In this document: piece after piece, positions 1-4,906 of the stretch
How the letters are laid out: each line of letters opens with the position of its first letter
How positions within the stretch are numbered: the first letter of the stretch is position 1
Assembly: GCA_013816725.1 (NCBI GenBank)
Contig: JACDEA010000192.1
Coordinates: 1 to 5,290 of the forward strand
Length of the DNA stretch: 5,290 bases
Source: Actinomycetota bacterium
GTDB taxonomy: Bacteria > Actinomycetota > Acidimicrobiia > Acidimicrobiales > JACDEA01
Reading direction: 5' to 3'
Position numbers and translations under genes: made by a program
The notes under the pieces: model-generated
Database searches by the model: none
What the model was told of the DNA's origin: nothing
The model's input: the letters and a program-made list of their open reading frames with translations, nothing else

Positions 1-1
1 C

Positions 2-700
2 GGCGGCGTCAGCGAGCAGGACCCGGTCGTGATGGGCCTGGCCGAGCGGGGGTTCGAGGTCATCGCGCCGGTCTGTCCCGGGTTCGCACGGCTGGAGGAC
101 CTCGACGACATCCGCGACGTGCACGACCTCGCGCTCTGGTACGACGACCTGCTCGAGTCGTTGGGGCTCAACGCGGTGACGGTCGTCGCGCACAGCTTCG
201 GCGGGATGATCGCGGCCGAGCTGGCGAGTCATGTGCCCTACCGGGTCGGCCGCCTCGTGCTGGCTTCGCCCATCGGGCTGTGGCGCGACGACGAGCCGAT
301 GGCCGACATGTTCCCGGCCTTTCCCCTGGAGATCCAGGACCTGTTGTGGGCCGACCCGACGAAGGCGGTGCTGCCGCCCCCGCCGGCGCGCCAGCAGATC
401 GAAGGCGTCGACGACCCGCTGTTGGCGATGTTCCTCCAGATGACGACGGGCATGACCGCGGTGGGCAAGTTCATCTGGCCGCTGCCGGACAAGGGGCTGC
501 GCCGGCGGCTCCATCGCATTTCGGCGCCGACGCTGATCATTTGGGGGGCCAAGGACAAGTTGATCCCGGCGTCCTACGCCGACGACTTCGCCGCCGCCAT
601 CCCCAACGCCAGGACCGAGATCCTCGACGACGCCGGCCACATGGTGATCCTCGAGCGGCTCGACGACTTCGTGGCCATGGTCACCCGGTTCGTGGGCTAG
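2..700 (+). CDS. Alpha/beta hydrolase fold protein, 5'-truncated by window edge
   Basis: Only the last 232 residues are present; the frame is open to the left edge, so the true start lies outside. The first residues (GGVSEQDPV) look like the end of the oxyanion-hole HG..GG segment seen near residues 30-40 of this fold, so about 30-40 residues are probably missing. The internal GTG/ATG at 29-34 would remove this segment and is unlikely to be the start. The catalytic triad is complete: nucleophile Ser65 in VVAHSFGGM, Asp185 in IIWGAKDKLIP and His213 in DDAGHMV (numbered from base 2). Residues of roughly 95-165 form the lid. The family includes esterases, epoxide and haloalkane hydrolases and C-C bond (meta-cleavage product) hydrolases; no signal peptide is visible in this part. 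The stop lies 3 bases before the amidohydrolase gene, implying co-transcription and perhaps sequential action on one substrate. Fold certain, substrate unknown. Confidence 0.93.
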   Translation, partial: GGVSEQDPVVMGLAERGFEVIAPVCPGFARLEDLDDIRDVHDLALWYDDLLESLGLNAVTVVAHSFGGMIAAELASHVPYRVGRLVLASPIGLWRDDEPMADMFPAFPLEIQDLLWADPTKAVLPPPPARQQIEGVDDPLLAMFLQMTTGMTAVGKFIWPLPDKGLRRRLHRISAPTLIIWGAKDKLIPASYADDFAAAIPNARTEILDDAGHMVILERLDDFVAMVTRFVG

Positions 701-703
701 CCA

Positions 704-1828
704 GTGGCCGTCGTCGACGCCGACCAGCACCTGTTCGAGTACCGCACGCTGTGGGCCGACCACATGGACGCCGGCGATCGCGACGACGCGCTGCGCATCG
801 ACGACGACGACGCCGGCAACGCCTGGCTGGTGTGGGGCGGTCAGCGCATAGTGCTGGCCGACGTCACGACGCCGGGCGACGTCGACCGCGTCGGCCGCCG
901 CCTCCAACGCGCCCTCCGGGGCGAGCCGCCCGAGGTCCGCTACGACGACGAACTCGCGCCGCAGCACTGGGATCCCGACGCCCGGGCCTCGAGCCTGACC
1001 GGCCTCCGCGTCGACGAGGCCGTCGTGTTTCCCAACTACGGCCTGGCGTGGGAGCGCACGCTCGAGCGCGACCTGGCCGCCACCACCGTCAACATGAGCG
1101 CGTGGAACCGGTGGTGCGCGGAGATCGCCGGCCGCCGCTTGCACCCGGTCGCCCACCTCACGTTGCGCGACGGCGACTGGCTGAAGGCGGAGCTGCGGTC
1201 TTTGGCGAACGCCGGCGTGCGCCTGGCCATGATCTCGCCCGGACTGGTCGACGGGCGACCGCTGTCGCATCCCGACCACGACGCGATCTGGGCGGCGTTC
1301 GTCGAGGCCGGCGTCACGCCGGCGTTCCATGTGGCCAACGTGACGCGGCCGTTCGCCGACGCGTGGTTCGAGAGCGACCCCGAGCCGACGAACCCGGTGC
1401 TGGGGTCGGTGTTCTTGTGGAGCGGCGCCGCGCTGGCCATCGCCGACCTCACGCTCAACGGCGTGTTCGAACGTCATCCCGACCTGCGCCTCGGCGTCTT
1501 CGAGTTGTCGGCGGTCTGGCTACCGCTGTTCCTGCAATACCTCGACGGCGGTTACCGCTTCCATCGCAAGCTCCACGGTGCGTCGATCGTCGATCTCGCG
1601 CTGGCGCCGAGTGAGTACGTGAAGGGCCACGTGCGCGTCGCCGCCTTCGCCTACGAGCGGCCCGACATGCTGGTGGCGGGGTGCGGCGACATGTTCATGG
1701 CGTGCAGCGACTACCCGCACAGCGAGGGCACGGCCACGCCGGTGGCCGACTACGCCCAGGCCGACCTGACGCCGGAGAACTCACCCGGCTTGTTCGCCGG
1801 CAACCTGAACTGGCTGCTGCGGCGCTGA
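704..1828 (+). CDS. Amidohydrolase-2 family (PF04909-like) metal-dependent hydrolase/decarboxylase
   Basis: A 374-residue protein of the TIM-barrel amidohydrolase-2 family, which contains ACMSD-type decarboxylases and hydrolases of aromatic or heterocyclic acids. The N-terminal metal motif is DADQHLFE (residues 5-12), the D-x-H variant of the classical H-x-H. His209 (AFHVAN) and Asp336 (ACSDYPHSEGT) fit the remaining metal ligand and the catalytic Asp. The segment around residues 254-282 (GVFERHPDLRLGVFE, then WLPLFLQYLD) is a family hallmark. The GTG at 704 is chosen because the metal motif begins at residue 5, leaving no room for a later start, and it sits 3 bases after the hydrolase stop. 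No Shine-Dalgarno sequence is visible, consistent with translational coupling. Length is normal for the actinobacterial branch. No signal peptide, so cytoplasmic. Substrate not determinable. Confidence 0.9.
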   Translation: MAVVDADQHLFEYRTLWADHMDAGDRDDALRIDDDDAGNAWLVWGGQRIVLADVTTPGDVDRVGRRLQRALRGEPPEVRYDDELAPQHWDPDARASSLTGLRVDEAVVFPNYGLAWERTLERDLAATTVNMSAWNRWCAEIAGRRLHPVAHLTLRDGDWLKAELRSLANAGVRLAMISPGLVDGRPLSHPDHDAIWAAFVEAGVTPAFHVANVTRPFADAWFESDPEPTNPVLGSVFLWSGAALAIADLTLNGVFERHPDLRLGVFELSAVWLPLFLQYLDGGYRFHRKLHGASIVDLALAPSEYVKGHVRVAAFAYERPDMLVAGCGDMFMACSDYPHSEGTATPVADYAQADLTPENSPGLFAGNLNWLLRR

Positions 1829-1861
1829 TGGTTCCGCGCTAGCGGTTCAGCCGCACGCACT
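1829..1861. other. Convergent 33-bp intergenic gap
   Basis: This short gap lies between the amidohydrolase stop (+) and the nitronate monooxygenase stop (-). It contains only a 4-bp GC stem (CCGC 1834-1837 with GCGG 1842-1845) around GCTA. There is no T tract on either strand, so I do not call a terminator. The 10-mer CGCGCTAGCG at 1835-1844 recurs at 3010-3019, on the other side of the neighbouring gene. Confidence 0.6.
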
Positions 1862-2998
1862 TCAGCTGCCCAGTTGCTTGGCGAACTCCTCGGCCACGTC
1901 GGCGTACTCGGTGACCATGTCGAGCACGACCTGGCGGGCGGGCTTGACCTTGTCCATCTGGCCCACGACCTGGCCGACGAAGTAGTTCGCCAGCTGCTGA
2001 GCGCCGCTGCCCGGCTTCGTCGCCGAGCGGTTGATGCGCACCTGGGCCTCGGCGACCAACGCGCTCTGAAGCGGCATGCCGAGCGGTGACGGCGCGTCCT
2101 CGCGCTCCCACTCGTCGGTCCATGCGCTGCGCAGCATTCGGGCCGGCTTGCCGGTGAGCGACCGGGACCGCACGGTGTCCTTCGACGTGGCGGCGAGGAA
2201 CTTCTCCTTCACCGCCGGATGGGTCTCGGCCTCCTGGGTCGTGAGCCACACCGACCCGCACCACACGCCCTCGGCGCCTAGGGCGAACGCCGCCGCTATT
2301 TGGCGGCCGCTGCCTATACCGCCGGCGGCCAGCACCGGCGTGGGCTTCACCGCGTTGACGATCTCGGGGACGAGCACCATGGTCGAGATCTCGCCGGTGT
2401 GACCACCGGCCTCGGTCCCTTGGGCGACGATGAGGTCGACGCCGGCGGCGTTGTGGCGTTCGGCATGCACGCGCGTGCCCGCCAGCGCGGCGACGACAAC
2501 GTCGTGTTCCTTGGCCCGCTCGACCAGACCGGGCGGCGGCGGCCCGAGGGCGCTGGCGACCAACCGCATGCGGTGGGCGAAGGCGACGTCGAGCAACGGC
2601 TCGTAACCCTTGGGCGACACGCGCATGCCGCCGATGCCCGAACGCATCATCGAGGTCAACTCGGCGTCCAGCTCGGGCACCTTGTAGCGCTCGAGAATTT
2701 CGTCGATGAACTGCTGCTGCTCGGCCGGGAGCAGCTGCTTGATCGTGTCGCGGTCGAGCCCACCCTCGTCGGCGCCCACGTATTTCGGCGGCAGGAGGAG
2801 ATCGACGCCGTACGGCTTCCCGTGGGTCTCCTCCTCGATCCACTTGAGGTCGATCTCCAGTTGCTCGGGCGTGTGGGCCACTGCGCCGAGCACGCCGAAC
2901 GCGCCGGCATTGGTGACGGCGGCGACCACATCACGGCAGTGGCTGAACGCCAGGATCGGGAACTCGACACCGAGCATTTCGCTGACACGGGTCTGCAT
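1862..2998 (-). CDS. Nitronate monooxygenase / 2-nitropropane dioxygenase-like FMN enzyme
   Basis: A 378-residue TIM-barrel flavoprotein of the nitronate monooxygenase (NPD) family, which also includes FabK-type enoyl reductases and quinone reductases. Family marks in order: N-terminal LGVEFPILAFSH and NAGAFGVLGA (residues 9-39); AQGTEAGGHTG (192-202), whose His200 corresponds to the conserved active-site His; the phosphate-binding AAGGIGSGRQ (224-233); and GAEGVWCGSVWLTT (241-254). Residues 54-125 form an extra, mostly helical stretch between the usual KPYGVDL strand and the next barrel strand, making it longer than the common 310-350 residue forms. Many actinobacterial members are named nitronate monooxygenases without proof, so the substrate (nitroalkane, quinone or enoyl-type) is open. 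The ATG at 2998 begins directly at the family's normal N-terminus. Its Shine-Dalgarno is weak, and a two-codon ATG ATC TGA (3009-3001) ends 2 bases upstream of it. The F420 oxidoreductase gene lies upstream on the same strand, separated by the large palindrome. Confidence 0.9.
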   Translation of the reverse strand: MQTRVSEMLGVEFPILAFSHCRDVVAAVTNAGAFGVLGAVAHTPEQLEIDLKWIEEETHGKPYGVDLLLPPKYVGADEGGLDRDTIKQLLPAEQQQFIDEILERYKVPELDAELTSMMRSGIGGMRVSPKGYEPLLDVAFAHRMRLVASALGPPPPGLVERAKEHDVVVAALAGTRVHAERHNAAGVDLIVAQGTEAGGHTGEISTMVLVPEIVNAVKPTPVLAAGGIGSGRQIAAAFALGAEGVWCGSVWLTTQEAETHPAVKEKFLAATSKDTVRSRSLTGKPARMLRSAWTDEWEREDAPSPLGMPLQSALVAEAQVRINRSATKPGSGAQQLANYFVGQVVGQMDKVKPARQVVLDMVTEYADVAEEFAKQLGS

Positions 2999-3009
2999 GC
3001 TCAGATCAT

Positions 3010-3020
3010 CGCGCTAGCGC
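3010..3020. repeat. Short palindrome next to the NMO start; 10-mer shared with 1835-1844
   Basis: GCGCTAGCGC at 3011-3020 is a perfect 10-bp palindrome, 12 bases upstream of the nitronate monooxygenase ATG. The 10-mer CGCGCTAGCG (3010-3019) occurs again at 1835-1844 just beyond the stop of the same gene, so two copies bracket the gene. It could be a protein-binding site or a chance GC-rich match; no function is claimed. Confidence 0.4.
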
Positions 3021-3024
3021 TCAC

Positions 3025-3070
3025 CGACATGTCACGAAGCGGGGTGTACACCCCACTTCGTGACATGTCG
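3025..3070. repeat. 46-bp nested near-perfect palindrome (candidate intergenic repeat / RNA hairpin)
   Basis: Twenty-two of 23 base pairs are complementary about a centre between 3047 and 3048. The only mismatch is C3040/A3055. The structure is layered: the 8-bp palindrome GACATGTC at both ends (3026-3033 and 3062-3069), a 7-base arm ACGAAGC/ACTTCGT on each side, and the perfect 14-bp palindrome GGGGTGTACACCCC in the middle (3041-3054). It begins 1 base after the stop of the LLM oxidoreductase gene and ends 26 bases before the nitronate monooxygenase start, inside a tandem minus-strand gene pair. In minus-strand RNA the single mismatch becomes a U-G pair, giving a continuous 23-pair hairpin. 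No T tract follows, so it is not a classical terminator. Possible roles: dispersed palindromic repeat, attenuator, mRNA 3'-end stabiliser, or double operator. Confidence 0.93.
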
Positions 3071-3071
3071 C

Positions 3072-4019
3072 CTACCGGAAGGCTTTGGTGAGTAGCTCGC
3101 CGGCCCGGCGGACGTCTTCGACCGGACTGAGCGGCATGTTGAAGATGGCCTCGTCGACCCCGGCTTCGAACAGCTGGGCGATCTGGTCGACGATCTCCTG
3201 CTCCTGACCGACGTTGAACGCCCGCGCTGCTTCCTCGCCGGCCGCACCTACGAGGAACTCCCGGGTCTGCGCCGTCTGTGCGTCCGATTCGGTGATGACC
3301 AGTGTCGCCATGCGGGTGATCTCGACCTCCTTGGGGTCGCGACCGACAGCGGCGCAGTGCTCGTGGATGACCTTGATCTTGTGGCGCACGGTGTCGAGGT
3401 CGCCGGAGACGTTGCACTGATCGGCGTACTGGGCGACCAGCTTCAGCGTGCGCTTCTCGCCGCCGCCGCCGATCATGATTTTGGGCCCGCCGGAACGCAC
3501 CGGCCGCGGGAGCGAGCGGGCGTCCTTGATCGAGTAGTAGCGACCCTCGAACGACGCGTGGTCCCCCTTGAACATCGCCCGGCATATCTGCACCGCTTCT
3601 TCGAGACGGTCCATGCGCTCCTTGACCGGCGGGAACTCGAAGCCGTAGCCCTCGTGCTCGATGTCGTGCCACGCCGCGCCGATGCCCAGGATGGCCCGAC
3701 CCTTGGAGATGACGTCGAGCGTCGTGATGATCTTGGCGAGCATGGCCGGGTTGCGGTACGTCACGCCGGTCACCAGGGTGCCGAGTTGCGCGGTCGTGGT
3801 GCGGGCCGCCAGCGCGCCGAGGAGGGTGTAGGCCTCGAGCATCGGCTGGTCGCCGCCACCCAATGCCGGCAGTTGGTAGAAGTGGTCCATCACCCACACC
3901 GAGGAGAACCCGCTGTCCTCCGCCGAGGTGGCGAACTCCACGACCTTCTCGAACAGCTCGTCGTCGGGGACACCGAGGGTGAAGTTGGGAAGCTGGAGAC
4001 CGAAGCGGGGCGTCGACAT
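3072..4019 (-). CDS. LLM-class F420-dependent oxidoreductase (luciferase-like fold)
   Basis: A 315-residue luciferase-like TIM-barrel protein. These enzymes usually use reduced coenzyme F420 (some use FMN) for hydride transfer to ketones, alcohols or unsaturated compounds in the cytoplasm of actinobacteria. Visible marks: FGLQLPNF (residues 6-13), FSSVWVMDHFYQ (38-49), LGTLVTGVTYRNPAMLAK (79-96), RAILGIGAAW (108-117), KERMDRLEEAV (133-143), and IMIGGGGEKRTLKLVAQYAD (181-200), the phosphate and deazaflavin-binding region. It resembles the Rv1855c-type subfamily of probable F420-dependent oxidoreductases; that subfamily placement is from memory. Length is normal and the start is the first residue of the conserved N-terminal strand. 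Directly upstream is a 35-bp divergent gap with a TANNNT box 6 bases from the ATG, suggesting a leaderless mRNA. The palindrome begins right after its stop. Confidence 0.9.
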   Translation of the reverse strand: MSTPRFGLQLPNFTLGVPDDELFEKVVEFATSAEDSGFSSVWVMDHFYQLPALGGGDQPMLEAYTLLGALAARTTTAQLGTLVTGVTYRNPAMLAKIITTLDVISKGRAILGIGAAWHDIEHEGYGFEFPPVKERMDRLEEAVQICRAMFKGDHASFEGRYYSIKDARSLPRPVRSGGPKIMIGGGGEKRTLKLVAQYADQCNVSGDLDTVRHKIKVIHEHCAAVGRDPKEVEITRMATLVITESDAQTAQTREFLVGAAGEEAARAFNVGQEQEIVDQIAQLFEAGVDEAIFNMPLSPVEDVRRAGELLTKAFR

Positions 4020-4025
4020 GGCTCG

Positions 4026-4031
4026 ACACTA
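4026..4031 (-). promoter_or_regulatory. Candidate -10 box for the LLM oxidoreductase (leaderless start)
   Basis: On the minus strand TAGTGT matches the actinobacterial TANNNT -10 pattern and ends 6 bases before the ATG at 4019, the spacing expected when transcription starts at the start codon. There is no Shine-Dalgarno sequence in the gap. No convincing -35 is visible, as the upstream sequence runs into the divergent gene. Inference from pattern and spacing only. Confidence 0.4.
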
Positions 4032-4042
4032 CGCCCGCACGT

Positions 4043-4048
4043 CACAAT
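4043..4048 (+). promoter_or_regulatory. Weak candidate -10 box for the SRPBCC gene
   Basis: CACAAT matches TATAAT at 4 of 6 positions and ends 6 bases before the ATG at 4055, mirroring the spacing of the opposite promoter. GAGG at 4049-4052 lies only 2 bases from the ATG, too close for a normal ribosome binding site, so a leaderless mRNA is again plausible. The match is poor, so confidence is low. Confidence 0.25.
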
Positions 4049-4054
4049 GAGGCG

Positions 4055-4522
4055 ATGGCACCCGACGCAGAAGTCTCAGTCCACGTTGCTGCACCGCCCG
4101 AGCGGGTCTACGAATTGGTCGCCGATCTTCCCTCGATGGGTCGGTGGAGCCCAGAGTGCGAACGCTGCGAGTGGATCGGCGGCGCGACCAAGGCGGCTCC
4201 CGGCGCCAAGTTCAAGGGTCACAACCGGATCGGCCGCCGGAGTTGGAGCACGACGGGAACGGTGGCCGTGGCCGACCCCGGCCGCGAACTGGCATGGGAC
4301 GTGGCTTCGGTGATGAACCTGCCGGTGGCGCGCTGGCGGTACGTGATCGACGCCGAGGCCGGCGGGTGCCGGGTGACGGAGTCGACGGAGGACAGGCGGG
4401 GCCGGGTCATGCACGTCCTCGGCCGCCTGGCGACGGGCGTCGGTAACCGTCCCGAGCACAACCGCGCCGGCATGGAACGGACCCTTCAGAAGATCAAGGC
4501 CGCGGCCGAAGCCGATCGCTGA
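4055..4522 (+). CDS. SRPBCC / polyketide cyclase-dehydrase-like protein
   Basis: A 155-residue single-domain protein of the START/Bet v1-like SRPBCC superfamily (Polyketide_cyc2 type), which forms a helix-grip cavity for hydrophobic ligands. Visible marks: the opening strand VSVHVAAPPERVYELVADL (residues 7-25), the GRWSPEC turn (29-35), GAKFKGHNRIG (50-60), the strand pair STTGTVAVADPGRELAWDV (65-83), GGCRVTES (103-110), and a C-terminal helix that closes the cavity (about 133-154). The ATG at 4055 is preferred because the first conserved strand begins a few residues later. The ATG at 4047 lies in a different frame and does not encode this protein. Most actinobacterial members have no known ligand or activity. 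It is divergent from the LLM oxidoreductase, and its last 29 bases overlap the end of the convergent MmcQ-like gene. Confidence 0.87.
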   Translation: MAPDAEVSVHVAAPPERVYELVADLPSMGRWSPECERCEWIGGATKAAPGAKFKGHNRIGRRSWSTTGTVAVADPGRELAWDVASVMNLPVARWRYVIDAEAGGCRVTESTEDRRGRVMHVLGRLATGVGNRPEHNRAGMERTLQKIKAAAEADR

Positions 4523-4868
4523 GCGACTTGGGCGCGATCTGGCGATAGGCATCCTCGACGATCGCCTCGACCTCGCCCCAGTCGGGCTTCCGGTCGAGGC
4601 GAACGCCGAGCCAGCCGCGCCCACCGACGTAGGCCGGACGGTAGAAGCGGTCGGGCTCCTCTCGCACGAGGTCCTCCTGCGCGCCCGGCGGCGCCGCGCA
4701 CCAGATGCCGAGGATGCCGTCGCCGTGGTGGTCGTCGACGTACGTTACGAACGTCTTCTTGCCGCGGACGAACCAGGTGGGCGCGCCGTGGCTCAACCGC
4801 TCCGTCACCTCGGGCAGCGCCATGCAGATAGCGCGCACCTTGTCGACCGCGGTACTCCGACCACTCAC
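4494..4868 (-). CDS. MmcQ/YjbR (DUF419) family protein
   Basis: A 124-residue protein with a CyaY-like/MmcQ-YjbR fold. Recognisable segments: VRAICMALPEVTERLSHGAP (residues 11-30), TWFVRGKKTFVTYVDDHH (31-48), the IWCAAPPGAQEDLV strand and turn (55-68), and FYRPAYVGGRGWLGVRLD (75-92) followed by a C-terminal helix (WGEVEAIVEDAYRQIAPK). The family is thought to bind DNA or ligands but has no established general function, and is sometimes misnamed as a transferase. The GTG at 4868 is chosen because it precedes the conserved N-terminal helix by about ten residues and overlaps an upstream TGA as GTGA (4868-4865). The upstream stop belongs to a short relic resembling a VOC protein rather than to a complete gene. 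Its 3' end overlaps the SRPBCC gene by 29 bases, tail to tail. Confidence 0.87.
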   Translation of the reverse strand: MSGRSTAVDKVRAICMALPEVTERLSHGAPTWFVRGKKTFVTYVDDHHGDGILGIWCAAPPGAQEDLVREEPDRFYRPAYVGGRGWLGVRLDRKPDWGEVEAIVEDAYRQIAPKSLSDRLRPRP

Positions 4869-4906
4869 AGCTCGGCCTCGTAGCCATCGGGGTCGAGCAC
4901 GACGGA
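4865..4906 (-). pseudogene. Possible 3' remnant of a glyoxalase/VOC-family gene
   Basis: Read on the minus strand immediately after the acyl-CoA dehydrogenase TAG, 13 codons give SVVLDPDGYEAEL followed by TGA. This is how many glyoxalase/bleomycin-resistance (VOC) domains end: a hydrophobic strand, DPDG, then a Glu metal ligand followed by a hydrophobic residue. Its TGA overlaps the MmcQ-like GTG as GTGA, a classical coupled gene junction, which is odd unless a real gene once ended here. It is in the same frame as the acyl-CoA dehydrogenase but beyond its stop. I infer that most of a VOC gene was deleted, joining its tail to the dehydrogenase stop. Thirteen residues are few, so chance or a readthrough tail remain possible. 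Confidence 0.4.

Noticed and set aside
280..1614. Long open plus-strand frame (444 codons) across both the hydrolase and the amidohydrolase
   Set aside because: The translation is Arg/Ala/Pro/Gly-rich with no family features, and it overlaps two genes with complete catalytic motifs; a high-GC shadow frame.
1829..1861. Bidirectional terminator between the convergent genes
   Set aside because: Only a 4-bp stem with no T tract is present.
1839..2843. Second minus-strand open frame within the nitronate monooxygenase gene
   Set aside because: Out of frame with the clear NMO motifs; low-complexity Arg-rich translation typical of high-GC DNA.
3025..3070. Palindrome as a classical intrinsic terminator
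   Set aside because: The stem is strong but no T tract follows on either strand, and the stem is far longer than usual. A terminating role is not excluded, but the canonical call is not supported.
3025..3070. Palindrome as a coding peptide (frames through it are open on both strands)
   Set aside because: The open frames only reflect the symmetric sequence. They have no start, ribosome binding site or domain of their own.
3357..4313. Long plus-strand open frame antisense to the LLM oxidoreductase and running into the SRPBCC gene
   Set aside because: It mirrors the codon bias of the minus-strand gene, with no recognisable domain, and joins two unrelated genes in the wrong frame.
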